A stretch of DNA of 43,454 nucleotides, from assembly GCF_945649885.1 (NCBI RefSeq), contig NZ_CALZFS010000006.1, positions 1 through 43,454 on the forward strand. The letters run 5' to 3'. This DNA comes from an uncultured Corynebacterium sp. (GTDB lineage: Bacteria > Actinomycetota > Actinomycetes > Mycobacteriales > Mycobacteriaceae). Shown here piece by piece: positions 1 to 8,839 of the stretch (its first letter is position 1; each line of letters begins with the position of its first letter). The notes beneath the pieces were generated by a model. The model did no database searches and had not been told where the DNA came from. It saw only the letters and a program-made list of their open reading frames with translations. The position numbers were made by a program, and so were the translations under genes.

Positions 1-49
1 ACCATACACAGAACAATTAAGGATACGCTAACCTTAATTCACCTTGGGG

Positions 50-85
50 TCGGAAAAGGAAATCCCGAGACACAAGGTGTGTCTC
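50..85 (-). terminator. Possible terminator behind tRNA-Leu
   Basis: A 7-bp perfect stem, GAGACAC (67-73) with GTGTCTC (79-85), lies 12 bases beyond the tRNA 3' end. On the minus strand it is followed by a T-rich but interrupted stretch (GGGATTTCCTTTT). The position fits tRNA transcript termination; the weak T tract keeps confidence modest. Confidence 0.4.
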
Positions 86-96
86 AGGATCTTTTG

Positions 97-170
97 TGCC
101 CCCAGTGGGACTCGAACCCACACTGAATTGATTTTAAGTCAACCGCCTCTGCCGATTGGGCTATGGGGGC
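97..170 (-). tRNA. tRNA-Leu (anticodon UAA), short variable loop
   Basis: On the minus strand a full cloverleaf can be folded. The acceptor stem is GCCCCCA with TGGGGGC (170-164 and 104-98). The D arm is closed by GCC/GGC. The anticodon stem GTTGA/TCAAT carries the loop CTTAAAA, so the anticodon is UAA. The T arm is GTGGG-TTCGAGT-CCCAC. The discriminator at 97 is A, as expected for leucine tRNAs, and CCA is not encoded. The variable region is only five bases (TCAGT), whereas leucine tRNAs normally have a long class II arm. The anticodon assigns leucine; the short arm is the odd feature. Confidence 0.9.
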
Positions 171-233
171 TTGCTCAATGGCACCAAATCATCATAGAAC
201 ATGGCGCCATGGGCAGGTGTCAGAAGGGTGTGG

Positions 234-1190
234 TTATTTTTCCTTCTCCACCAGTCCAAGGATCAATCCGTCAAGAATATCCTTTTCAGAAATGACCATG
301 GAGTTCACACCGGCTTCCTTCGCCGCCAGCTCGATGGCACCTTGAACAACCACGGAACCACCAGCAATGACATCAGCACGACCCGGATCAACCACCGGGT
401 TGCTGGCACGCTGGGCAGCAGACTCATTGATAATTTCATCGGTGATCACACGCAGTGCATCGAAATTAAGTTCCGACAGGTGGATCGCAGCACGGTCATA
501 GGACTCCAAGCCCTGCACCCATGCGGAAATCGTGGTGAAGGTTCCGGCAACACCGACAAAGGTGTTTGCCCGAGAGACCGGCACGATCGCACTGACCTCC
601 CGGATGCGTTCAGCAACATAGTCACGGGCGATCTCCACCTCGGTTGCAGTCGGTGGATCGCTGCGCATGATGCGCTCGGTGATGCGGACACAACCCATCT
701 GGGCGGAATGCGCTCCCAGGATCTCACCGTCATGCGTGCCGACGATGAACTCCGTGGATCCCCCACCCAGATCAATCACGCAGAAAGGTCCCTGCGCCGG
801 ATCAAGATCAGCCACCGCACCACGGAAGGACAGCTGGGCTTCCTCCTCGCCGGTGATGACCTCTGCCTGGTAGCCAGGACGAATGCGTGAGAGCAAGGTG
901 CGGGTCATGGAGAAGAAATCATCACGATTGGAGGCATCACGCGTGGCAGCGGTTGCCACCATGCGCACCACCTCAACACCTTTCTCCACCATGACATCGA
1001 CATACTCGGCCAGGGCGATGCGGGTGCGCTCAATGGCCTCCGGATCAAGCTCACCGGTGGCATCCACACCCTTCCCCAGACGAACAATCTTGTTGTCACG
1101 GATAATTTCACGGAAATTCCCGTCAACGACCTCGGTGATGAGGAGACGAATGGAATTGGTACCGCAGTCCACCGCTGCAAAACGTGACAT
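234..1190 (-). CDS. ppx2: Exopolyphosphatase / Ppx-GppA family phosphatase
   Basis: Hydrolyses terminal phosphates from inorganic polyphosphate (or pppGpp in related enzymes) in the cytoplasm. The 318-residue protein has the ASKHA-fold phosphate loops of the family: DCGTNSIRLLI near the N terminus and VIDLGGGSTEF near residue 140. The length matches the short actinobacterial Ppx2 type without the C-terminal extension of E. coli Ppx. The ATG at 1190 is chosen because GGGAGGA precedes it; its A is shared with the TGA stop of the upstream DUF501 gene (TGATG), which suggests translational coupling. The order eno-ftsB-DUF501-ppx2-tRNA-Leu is also found in mycobacteria. Polyphosphatase activity is inferred from the family. 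Confidence 0.9.
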   Translation of the reverse strand: MSRFAAVDCGTNSIRLLITEVVDGNFREIIRDNKIVRLGKGVDATGELDPEAIERTRIALAEYVDVMVEKGVEVVRMVATAATRDASNRDDFFSMTRTLLSRIRPGYQAEVITGEEEAQLSFRGAVADLDPAQGPFCVIDLGGGSTEFIVGTHDGEILGAHSAQMGCVRITERIMRSDPPTATEVEIARDYVAERIREVSAIVPVSRANTFVGVAGTFTTISAWVQGLESYDRAAIHLSELNFDALRVITDEIINESAAQRASNPVVDPGRADVIAGGSVVVQGAIELAAKEAGVNSMVISEKDILDGLILGLVEKEK

Positions 1191-1744
1191 CAAATTCCTC
1201 CCGCACGGGAGAAGTCAAAGTCCTCCAGCTTGATGCCCAGCTCCTCTAGGGTTGGCCAGTCCTCTGGGATTGCAGTGCCACGCAGTCCACCGTGTTCTGC
1301 TGCCAGGGCTACGGACTCAGTGCCCAGGCGGAAATGATCCGGCCCCTCAGCAAGTGCGTAAGCGATGAGAACGTGGAGGCACTTGACACGGTCAGGCATT
1401 CCGCCGCCGGTGAAGTCCGTCCCGAGATCTTCAATGGCATTGCGCTTGGCCAGGTAGTGCTCATGTGCACGCTGATAATCAGCGCGGAGATCCTCATCGG
1501 TGGAGAGTCGCTCAGTCATCCACTTCATCACGTGTGCCACCTCGAGGCGGGATGCCTCTGCAGTCAGACGTGGGTCAGTCAAGTAATAAAGGGTTGGGAA
1601 TGGGGTTCCATCATCCAACTTCGGTGCGGTCATGACCACACCTGGTGCTCCATCCGGGCTACGGTAGGAGATTTCGAGGACACCTCGTGGTGTTCTTCCC
1701 AGCTGTTCCTGGACAGCTTGAAGGTCTGCATCTGTAACACTCAT
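1190..1744 (-). CDS. DUF501 family protein
   Basis: A 184-residue cytoplasmic protein of unknown function, recognised by its position between the FtsB-like gene and ppx2 and by family-type stretches such as PTLYYLTDPRL, EVAHVMKWM and GGMPDRVKCLHVLIAYALA. There is no signal peptide or membrane segment. It starts at ATG 1744, 35 bases after the stop of the FtsB-like gene, without a strong ribosome-binding site, and its stop overlaps the ppx2 start by one base. The three genes therefore look like one transcription unit. The conserved Cys in RVKCLHV and several conserved acidic residues could form a functional site, but no activity is known to me. Confidence 0.85.
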   Translation of the reverse strand: MSVTDADLQAVQEQLGRTPRGVLEISYRSPDGAPGVVMTAPKLDDGTPFPTLYYLTDPRLTAEASRLEVAHVMKWMTERLSTDEDLRADYQRAHEHYLAKRNAIEDLGTDFTGGGMPDRVKCLHVLIAYALAEGPDHFRLGTESVALAAEHGGLRGTAIPEDWPTLEELGIKLEDFDFSRAGGI

Positions 1745-1779
1745 GCGGTCTATTCTGTCATGAGTTGCCAGACTCGTCT

Positions 1780-2313
1780 CTATTGCACAGGTTCCTCAAC
1801 CGATGGCGCAGGATCTGCCATGTCCGGAGGGGGAAGTTCATCATCTGATTCCAGCAGTTCAGGTTCGGTCACTGAGTCCCACAGGGTGGCATACCAGGTG
1901 CCGCGGGGCTTCTCCTCCGTGCCATCGGAGGTGACGGAGGAATCATTCTCCAGCGCCGGATCAAGGATGCGGAAGGCTGTCTCACCGGGTTCGATGACAC
2001 CAAGGCGAAGGCGTGCCTGTTCGCGGAGGTAAGCCTCGGAACGATAGCGCTGCAGTTCCTCATCTAGTTCGCCGATCTGCTGTTCCTTGGACAGAATCGA
2101 TGCTTCCGTGCGGGCGATTTCTGAGCGCTGCTGGAAATAGTTCCGCAGCGGGATCGCGATGGTTATGAGAATGAGCAGGACCACCACAGCCAGGGCAACA
2201 ATGCCCATGGCCCCAAGACGGAAAGGCGCGCGAGCAGCAGAAACAGTCTCAGTTGCACGGTCTCTGCTGGAGACCGGAACGATGCCCTTATGAGACTTCT
2301 TCTGCTTAGCCAT
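1780..2313 (-). CDS. Septum formation initiator, FtsB/DivIC-like
   Basis: A bitopic cell-division protein expected at the septum with FtsL and FtsQ. About 35 basic and polar residues (MAKQKKSHKG) form a cytoplasmic tail. One hydrophobic segment follows at roughly 33-55 (MGIVALAVVVLLILITIAIP). Next comes a short coiled coil (SILSKEQQIGELDEELQRYRSEAYLREQARLRLG) and the family-typical VIEPGETAFRILDP. The C-terminal tail is long, acidic and Pro-rich. Position next to eno is conserved in actinobacteria. The ATG at 2313 (MAKQKK) is used; a GTG at 2319 in the same frame would add two residues. Neither has a clear ribosome-binding site. Confidence 0.85.
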   Translation of the reverse strand: MAKQKKSHKGIVPVSSRDRATETVSAARAPFRLGAMGIVALAVVVLLILITIAIPLRNYFQQRSEIARTEASILSKEQQIGELDEELQRYRSEAYLREQARLRLGVIEPGETAFRILDPALENDSSVTSDGTEEKPRGTWYATLWDSVTEPELLESDDELPPPDMADPAPSVEEPVQ

Positions 2314-2341
2314 AGTCACCGATCATAGTCACACACATGGC

Positions 2342-2377
2342 AAAACCCGCCACCGACGCAAAAGAAGGTGACGGGTT
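2342..2377 (-). terminator. Intrinsic terminator of eno
   Basis: An 11-bp stem with one mismatch (2344-2354 with 2367-2377, arms AACCCG-CACC type) begins 13 bases after the eno stop. On the minus strand it is followed by TTTTG. It separates eno from the FtsB-like gene, which then needs its own promoter or read-through. Confidence 0.7.
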
Positions 2378-2390
2378 ATGTTTTTAGTGC

Positions 2391-3677
<1,287 letters not shown>

Positions 3678-3702
3678 CTATGCCAACTTGGGAACTAACC
3701 AG

Positions 3703-3732
3703 ATATTGTTCACGCGACATCAGGGGATTCAA
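3703..3732 (-). promoter_or_regulatory. Putative eno promoter
   Basis: Read on the minus strand, TTGAAT (3732-3727) is followed after 18 bases by CAATAT (3708-3703), a reasonable sigma-A pair. It would give a leader of about 28 bases carrying the AGGAGG site. A 21-base near-perfect palindrome (3732-3752, arms AGGCGGCAC and GTACCGCCT) abuts the -35 and could be an operator. Confidence 0.45.
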
Positions 3733-3884
3733 GGCGGCACAATGTACCGCCTCAAGGGCCTTCGGTCACGTCTAGCGCCAATTGTTGCACGAATTCCCAT
3801 CCAAGGACGTAATGAGAGCGCATTCACATGCTTTTGTCGGCAGATATATGGATTTCCCTTCCCCAACGGGGGGATCCAGCTGTT

Positions 3885-4673
3885 TTAGATGGCCGGCTGA
3901 CGCAGCGCATAGGAAGCTGCGGCATCACGAACATTGATGAGGTACTCATTGGACATGTTGTAGGCATGGAGTGCCCTGGTCCACCCTTCCGGTGTGGAGA
4001 GGTCCCCGCCAGAGGTGCACAACAGATGGGCTGAACCAAGTGCGGCATCATCAATCTGGTGTGGGTCGGCATAACCATCACCGTTGGCATCACGTCCATA
4101 GCGCTGCCAAGACTCTGGAATGAACTGCATCGGACCCACTGCCCTATCGAACTGTGTGTCCCCATCGAGTCGGCCACCATCGGTATCTGCAATGCGTGCC
4201 ACTCCTGGGGATCCGTCGAGGGGAATGCCGACGATGGTGGGTGTCGCCACTCCCGCCTCATCCAGGGAACTTCCCCCGAATAGTTTTCCGGAATAGGTGC
4301 CGTGGCGGGTTTCCACATAACCGATTCCTGCCAGGGTTGTCCAGTTAATACCGCATTCCGGCCAGGATTCTGCCGCAATCAGTGCCGCATTTCCATAAGC
4401 CGCGATTGCCTGGGAGGTCACACCGGTGTCCACGGCGATGGGATCAGACCAGAACTTGAGCTGATCAGAGGTGCGTCCCTGCGCATGGATATCAATCTGG
4501 GGAACAGCCTCGCCTGCTGCGGGTGGAACATTGTCCGGGATTGGTTGCAACTGTCGGATTGGAGCGGCACCATCCATGAAACTCAGGGCCCACCCCACAA
4601 AGGAAATGACCATGATGACTGCCAGAACCGCTCCACAGCCACATCCAGCCGCCTTTTTTACCCCAGAACTCAT
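3885..4673 (-). CDS. Lytic murein transglycosylase (LpqU-like, SLT_2 type)
   Basis: Secreted or membrane-anchored peptidoglycan-cleaving enzyme. Residues about 8-32 are hydrophobic (GAVLAVIMVISFVGWALSF) and serve as an anchor or uncleaved signal. The catalytic region includes GIGYVETRHGTY with the likely catalytic Glu, then RAVGPMQFIPESWQRYGRDANGDG, a typical SLT_2 block. M. tuberculosis lpqU also lies between eno and mazG/mfd. I place the start at ATG 4673 (MSSGVKKAAG) because TACTAT (4687-4682) ends eight bases upstream, compatible with a leaderless mRNA. An ATG at 4712 would add 13 residues. There is no lipobox in the right place, so it need not be a lipoprotein. Confidence 0.85.
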   Translation of the reverse strand: MSSGVKKAAGCGCGAVLAVIMVISFVGWALSFMDGAAPIRQLQPIPDNVPPAAGEAVPQIDIHAQGRTSDQLKFWSDPIAVDTGVTSQAIAAYGNAALIAAESWPECGINWTTLAGIGYVETRHGTYSGKLFGGSSLDEAGVATPTIVGIPLDGSPGVARIADTDGGRLDGDTQFDRAVGPMQFIPESWQRYGRDANGDGYADPHQIDDAALGSAHLLCTSGGDLSTPEGWTRALHAYNMSNEYLINVRDAAASYALRQPAI

Positions 4674-4805
4674 GAGTAGCGATAGTACCGTTCGCAGCCC
4701 CCAGAGCCTCATTGCTGGAACTCAAGCGGCATTTATGCATTATCAGCAGAGTTTCTTGCTGTGTTAATTGATGAAAAAACAGTTTTATGTGGGCCGTGCC
4801 ATAGG

Positions 4806-4811
4806 TACACT
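4806..4811 (+). promoter_or_regulatory. Putative porB -10 box
   Basis: TACACT, 46 bases before the porB start, fits the corynebacterial TANNNT -10 consensus. The -35 is not convincing. The leader then carries AAAGGAG just ahead of the ATG. Confidence 0.3.
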
Positions 4812-4857
4812 TGCTTAAGAACAGATAAGAATCCGCATCGAAAAGGAGTATTTCATC

Positions 4858-5235
4858 ATGAAGATCTCAACTCGCATCGCTGCCATCGGTGCATCCGCAT
4901 TCCTGGCAATGTCCGCTTTCTCTGCACCTGCATCAGCATTCGACTTCGCCAGCCTGTCCTCTACCAACAAGGAACTCTCCAACACCTTCGACGGCATCCC
5001 ATGTGGACTGCTCGAGTTCGGCCTAGGCACCATGGATCTCCCAGAGGACGGCATGCACAACGGTGATCTCGCCGATGCACTAGCTGAGCGTGGCGAAGGC
5101 GCCATCACCGCACAGTTCCCACAGGTAAGCGACTGGAATGCCAAGACCGCTGCTGACATTGCGGACCGCGCCCAGAAGTGTGGACTGGTCAAGGAAGACA
5201 CCTATCTGTCTGAGCTGAGTTCAGGTTCCTCCTAA
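4858..5235 (+). CDS. porB: PorB, mycomembrane anion channel protein
   Basis: Small secreted channel-forming protein of the corynebacterial outer (mycolic acid) membrane. The 125-residue precursor has a Sec signal peptide of about 27 residues ending in APASA before FDFASL; the mature part is about 98 residues. Two cysteines (GIPCGL and AQKCGLV) match the pair that forms a disulfide in the helical PorB fold. AAAGGAG stands just ahead of ATG 4858. It is the first of three related genes in tandem on the plus strand, and a strong hairpin follows it. Anion selectivity is known for the C. glutamicum protein and is inferred here. Confidence 0.93.
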   Translation: MKISTRIAAIGASAFLAMSAFSAPASAFDFASLSSTNKELSNTFDGIPCGLLEFGLGTMDLPEDGMHNGDLADALAERGEGAITAQFPQVSDWNAKTAADIADRAQKCGLVKEDTYLSELSSGSS

Positions 5236-5277
5236 ACCGCCCTGCGGGGGTACTCAACCAAACCTCAGTAGCCACAT

Positions 5278-5338
5278 ACGTCACATCAGTCACATTCCTG
5301 CTTTAGGATGAGACACCTGATGTGACGTTTGTTGTTTT
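5278..5338 (+). terminator. Terminator after porB (12-bp perfect stem)
   Basis: The arms ACGTCACATCAG (5278-5289) and CTGATGTGACGT (5317-5328) pair perfectly. The loop contains a second small stem around GCTTT. A T-rich tract (TTGTTGTTTT) follows. It should uncouple most porB transcription from porC. Confidence 0.85.
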
Positions 5339-5385
5339 CAGGCCACATCCCCACTAAAGAATTTCATCGTTAAGGAACAAGAATC

Positions 5386-5769
5386 ATGAAGAAGATCCGT
5401 CGTACCCTCACCATCGCTGCAGCAACCATCGCCCTGACCGCAGGCCTCACCCCGGCAGCTTCTGCCCAGGGACTGGGAGACCTGCTCGGAGGCGCTAATG
5501 AAATCATCGATAACTTCGATTGCAACCTTCTGCGTGAAGGCCTCACCCGTAGCGGACTGGTCACCTCAGAAACCACCCGCGCTGAACTGGCAGCAAGCCT
5601 GAAGAACACCGCAAATCTTGGCGAGGTTGATGTCTCTCTCAGCCTTCTGGGCAACGTCTACTCTGACCGCCTCGCCAACCGCGCACTGACCTGTGATATC
5701 GTCAAGGCTGACCCACAGCAGGACATCTTCGCTCAGCTGCAGACCATCTCCAGCAACCTGTCCTCATAG
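5386..5769 (+). CDS. porC: PorC, PorB-like mycomembrane channel protein
   Basis: The 127-residue precursor has a basic start (MKKIRR), a hydrophobic core and a signal peptidase site PAASA before QGLGDLL. The two PorB-family cysteines are present in NFDCNLLREGL and RALTCDIVKADP. The helical spacing between them resembles porB and the next gene. GTTAAGGAAC precedes ATG 5386 as ribosome-binding site. In C. glutamicum porC lies next to porB as here. Its channel function is less established than that of PorB. Confidence 0.9.
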   Translation: MKKIRRTLTIAAATIALTAGLTPAASAQGLGDLLGGANEIIDNFDCNLLREGLTRSGLVTSETTRAELAASLKNTANLGEVDVSLSLLGNVYSDRLANRALTCDIVKADPQQDIFAQLQTISSNLSS

Positions 5770-5877
5770 GAATATCCCGGCAACGGGCATTCATCTGCCG
5801 CATCTGTCTCATCCGCATGGATGGGCGCGGTGTGGCATTTTTCTGTTATCCCCCACTGATCCTCTGAGGACCCACTG

Positions 5878-6261
5878 ATGAAGAAGCGCCACTCACGCCT
5901 TGCTCTGACACTCACCCTGGGTGCCACCCTCACACTCACCTCGACGTTCACTCCGGCCACCGCCTATCCCGAAGGGCCTACCTCAAGGGTGGATAATATC
6001 CATTGTTCCAGCCTCCATGGAGGACTGGCAGAAAATGGCCTGCCCCGCCCCAATATGACACGTTCTGATCTCGCAGAAGCACTGAACACCACCTCCAACC
6101 TCGGTGATATCAGCTACCTGCTGGAAGGAATCAGTGGCCACAACTACGCCGGACGTCTCGCAGACCGGGCCGTAGCCTGTGGCATCGTGTGGAAGGATCC
6201 ACAGGAGCCCCTCCCCGCCATCAAAGGTTTCCAGCTACTGAGCCAACTGCTATCTTCCTGA
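5878..6261 (+). CDS. Third PorB/PorC paralogue, secreted
   Basis: A 127-residue precursor with a basic n-region (MKKRHSRLAL), a hydrophobic core and a cleavage site TPATA before YPEGP. The paired cysteines recur in NIHCSSLHGGL and RAVACGIVWKDP, and blocks such as TRSDLAEALNTTSNLGD and AGRLADRAVACGIV closely parallel PorC. I infer a third mycomembrane channel-type protein. It lies 108 bases behind porC with no strong terminator visible in between, so co-transcription is likely. No good ribosome-binding site is seen; GAGGA lies about eight bases ahead of the ATG. Its 3' end overlaps the convergent mazG by 12 bases. Confidence 0.85.
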   Translation: MKKRHSRLALTLTLGATLTLTSTFTPATAYPEGPTSRVDNIHCSSLHGGLAENGLPRPNMTRSDLAEALNTTSNLGDISYLLEGISGHNYAGRLADRAVACGIVWKDPQEPLPAIKGFQLLSQLLSS

Positions 6262-6849
6262 TGATTCCTGCTCCCGAGCCTTCCCCTCAGCCCAGAGCCG
6301 CTCCTGCTCCTCGGTGTCAATGACACCTTCGGTGCCATCAAAAAGATAGGGCGAACGGGAACGCATCTTGGCCACAAAGCTGGCGGCAACATCAGTGAAG
6401 TCCCATGCTCCCCGGCGCGCGGCGATCTCCGCATGGAACAACACCTGCAGGAGAACATCACCCAGTTCCTTGAGCAGTTCTTCCTCCGGGGCATCTGTTT
6501 CCACGGCTTCGATGAATTCCTCAGATTCCTCGCGGAGGTACGGGATGAGGGAGTGGTGGGTTTGGGACTGTTCCCACTCCCCCTGTGCCAGGGCACGCTG
6601 CATGACCTCGATGGCTTCAGCCACGTGGGTGCGGCGGGCGTCGATAAGCATGCCTGGGCGTGCGGTGGAAGGGTCTGCGGTGATGAACCACCGTGCCCCG
6701 GCGTCAATGGTGATGTCCCAGGATGCAAAATCGACTCCCACGGAGTCGTCCACCTCCACGCTGTCCCCCCGACGCAGTGTGGCGTCGAGGAGTTCAGCGG
6801 GCAGGACGGGATCGTGGGAGTCGATGAGGACGGTGATGTTATCGGCCAT
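6250..6849 (-). CDS. mazG: MazG-type nucleoside triphosphate pyrophosphohydrolase
   Basis: Hydrolyses (d)NTPs to the monophosphates; a house-cleaning enzyme. The 199-residue protein has one MazG domain in its C-terminal half: LREESEEFIEAVE followed by EELLKELGDVLLQVLFHAEIA, which supplies the metal-binding EExxE and ExxD residues, then a tail with SPYLFDG. The N-terminal 90 residues are typical of the actinobacterial form. Mycobacterial mazG has the same neighbourhood with eno, lpqU and mfd. The start ATG 6849 lies 11 bases after the stop of the upstream small gene, so both are probably co-transcribed. Confidence 0.9.
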   Translation of the reverse strand: MADNITVLIDSHDPVLPAELLDATLRRGDSVEVDDSVGVDFASWDITIDAGARWFITADPSTARPGMLIDARRTHVAEAIEVMQRALAQGEWEQSQTHHSLIPYLREESEEFIEAVETDAPEEELLKELGDVLLQVLFHAEIAARRGAWDFTDVAASFVAKMRSRSPYLFDGTEGVIDTEEQERLWAEGKAREQESSGR

Positions 6850-6860
6850 AGGCCAATAGT

Positions 6861-7130
6861 TTAGGCGTTGCCTGGCTCCCTGCCTGGCTCAGCGTGTGGT
6901 TCCTGGCCCGGTTCGTTCTGCTCAGGGTTTGGCTGGTTGCCATCATTATTGTTACCAACACGCTCATCCAGGGTGTCGCGAACACGGTCGATATGATCCG
7001 ACTTCCCCTCACCCAGACGGGCCTTGGCAGCATCAGCAGCACGGTCCAGGAGTGCATCTGACTGCTGCTCGCCCTTATCGGTGTTGAGGAACTCGGTTGC
7101 CTTGTTCTTGGCATTGTCAAAAATACCCAT
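6861..7130 (-). CDS. Small MT0933/Rv0909-type antitoxin-like protein
   Basis: An 89-residue soluble protein. The start MGIFDNAKNKATEFLN and an amphipathic helix (ALLDRAADAAKARLG) followed by DHIDRVRDTLDERVG resemble the actinobacterial family named after antitoxin Rv0909 (PF14013). The tail from about residue 58 is disordered and rich in Asn, Pro, Glu and Gly. No toxin-like partner gene is adjacent, so an antitoxin role is doubtful and a stress-response role is equally possible. It probably forms an operon with mazG, 11 bases downstream, and is divergent from lysI. Confidence 0.75.
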   Translation of the reverse strand: MGIFDNAKNKATEFLNTDKGEQQSDALLDRAADAAKARLGEGKSDHIDRVRDTLDERVGNNNDGNQPNPEQNEPGQEPHAEPGREPGNA

Positions 7131-7224
7131 GTGCTTTCACATCCCTGTGTTTCGTACTTGGTCAGTTCCCCCGCCAGGATACGCAAAGTTCGATAAACCT
7201 GTCAGGGTGGTTTAGTTTTATCTA

Positions 7225-8721
7225 ATGCTCAATGACACCACCGCGCCGGAGGCCACAAGCCACACCGTTCCCATGCGCACCCTCATCGCCCTGATCGTCG
7301 GATCGATGGTCGGTGCAGGAATTTTCTCACTTCCCCAAAACATCGGATCGGTCGCAGCACCCGGCACCATGCTGATCGGTTGGGTCATCGCTGGCTTCGG
7401 CATGCTGTCCGTGGCCTTCGTCTTCCACGTACTGGCCCGACGGAAACCACACCTGGATTCCGGTGTGTATTCCTATGCACGCGTGGGCCTGGGCGACTTC
7501 GTGGGCTTCTGCTCCGCCTGGGGCTATTGGTTGGGTTCTGTCATCGCCCAGGTGGGTTACGCCACCTTGTTCTTCAGCACCCTGGGCCATTATGTTCCGC
7601 TGTTCTCAGCGGACAATCCGGTGATCTCAGCACTCGCGGTGAGTGTCCTGACCTGGCTGATCTTCGCGGTGGTGGCCAGTGGTGTCAAACAGGCCGCCTT
7701 CCTGACAACGGTGACCACCGTGGTGAAGATTCTGCCGCTGCTGGCCTTCATCATCCTGGTGGCTTTCCTCGGTTTCAGCTGGGATAAGTTCACCATTGAT
7801 TTCTGGGGCACCGGCGCTGATAGCACCGTGGGCTCGGTGTTTGATCAGCTCAAGGCGATCATGGTGTTCACGGTGTGGGTGTTCATCGGTGTTGAGGGTG
7901 CCTCGGTCTACTCCCGCCAGGCACGTTCCCGCAAGGACATCAGTCGCGCCACCATCATCGGATTCTTCTCCGTATTGGTGCTGCTGGTGACCATCTCATC
8001 CCTGAGCTACGGTGTGCTCACCCAGCAGGAACTGGCGGTGCTGCCGGATAACTCCATGGCTTCTGTCCTGGAAGCTGTGGTCGGTGACTGGGGTGCGGCG
8101 TTGATCTCCGCTGGCCTGTGCCTGTCGGTGCTGGGTGCCTATGTGTCCTGGCAGATGCTGTGTGCCGAACCGCTGGCGCTGATGGCTGCCGACGGCCTGA
8201 TCCCCTCCAAGGTTGGTGCCATCAACTCCCGTGGTGCTGCCTGGATGGCGCAGTTGATCTCCACCATCGTGATCCAGATCTTCATCGTGATCTTCTTCCT
8301 CAACGAGACCACCTATGTGTCCATGGTGCAACTGGCCACCGTGCTCTACCTGGTGCCCTATTTCTTTGCAGCGCTCTACCTGGTTGCGCTGGCCACCCGC
8401 GGCCGCGGCATCAGCCACCCCCATGCCGGCAAGCTTTTCGACGACTCCGGCCCCACCATCCCTGTGGCGGAAAATAGGCGCCACGCCCTCGTCGGCATCG
8501 TGGCCACCGTGTATTCCATCTGGCTCTTCTACGCAGCTGACCCCAAGTACCTGCTCTTCGGTGCCATCGCCCTGCTCCCCGGTCTGATCCCCTATGTGTT
8601 AACCCGCATGCACCGCAATGAAAAGATCTTCAACACCTTCGAATACGGCGTGCTGGTCCTGCTGGTGATCGCTGCCGGCTTCGGACTCTTTGGCCTGATC
8701 GGTGGCGGGTTGACGCTCTAA
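7225..8721 (+). CDS. lysI: L-lysine permease LysI (APC family)
   Basis: Integral membrane amino-acid transporter of the basic amino acid/polyamine antiporter branch. The 498-residue protein has about 12-13 hydrophobic segments. It begins with the APC-type motif IVGSMVGAGIFSLPQNIG and closely matches my recollection of C. glutamicum LysI throughout (for example HVLARRKPHLDSGVYSYARVGLG, WVFIGVEGASVYSRQARSR, SWQMLCAEPLALMA). No Shine-Dalgarno site is obvious; TAGTTT ends six bases ahead of the ATG, so a leaderless mRNA is possible. A terminator follows. Confidence 0.93.
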   Translation: MLNDTTAPEATSHTVPMRTLIALIVGSMVGAGIFSLPQNIGSVAAPGTMLIGWVIAGFGMLSVAFVFHVLARRKPHLDSGVYSYARVGLGDFVGFCSAWGYWLGSVIAQVGYATLFFSTLGHYVPLFSADNPVISALAVSVLTWLIFAVVASGVKQAAFLTTVTTVVKILPLLAFIILVAFLGFSWDKFTIDFWGTGADSTVGSVFDQLKAIMVFTVWVFIGVEGASVYSRQARSRKDISRATIIGFFSVLVLLVTISSLSYGVLTQQELAVLPDNSMASVLEAVVGDWGAALISAGLCLSVLGAYVSWQMLCAEPLALMAADGLIPSKVGAINSRGAAWMAQLISTIVIQIFIVIFFLNETTYVSMVQLATVLYLVPYFFAALYLVALATRGRGISHPHAGKLFDDSGPTIPVAENRRHALVGIVATVYSIWLFYAADPKYLLFGAIALLPGLIPYVLTRMHRNEKIFNTFEYGVLVLLVIAAGFGLFGLIGGGLTL

Positions 8722-8751
8722 TTTCCACACCTTGGGCGCGAAACAACAAGA

Positions 8752-8801
8752 CCCTCTCGGCACTACCCCACATGTTGGTAGTTCTGAGAGGGCCTTTGTC
8801 T
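8752..8801 (+). terminator. Terminator after lysI (possibly bidirectional)
   Basis: CCCTCTC (8752-8758) pairs with GAGAGGG (8786-8792), extended by an inner CACTACC/GGTAGT stem. TTTGTCTTCTTC follows on the plus strand. The minus-strand side is also T-rich (TCTTGTTGTTT), so the hairpin can end both lysI and the convergent nuclease-like gene. Confidence 0.8.
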
Positions 8802-8839
8802 TCTTCAACGCTCAACAGGGGAGTTAATAGCTTGGGGGA

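Noticed and set aside
15..39. AATTAAGG/CCTTAATT inverted repeat as a tRNA terminator or attachment site
   Set aside because: There is no T tract on either side and no integrase gene or repeated tRNA end in the window, so neither role can be supported.
200..211. CATGGCGCCATG palindrome between ppx2 and tRNA-Leu
   Set aside because: A 12-base palindrome containing common restriction-type sequence; too short and isolated to call an operator.
3841..3884. GC-rich hairpin behind the transglycosylase gene as terminator
   Set aside because: Stem pairing is irregular and the following sequence is not T-rich on the minus strand.
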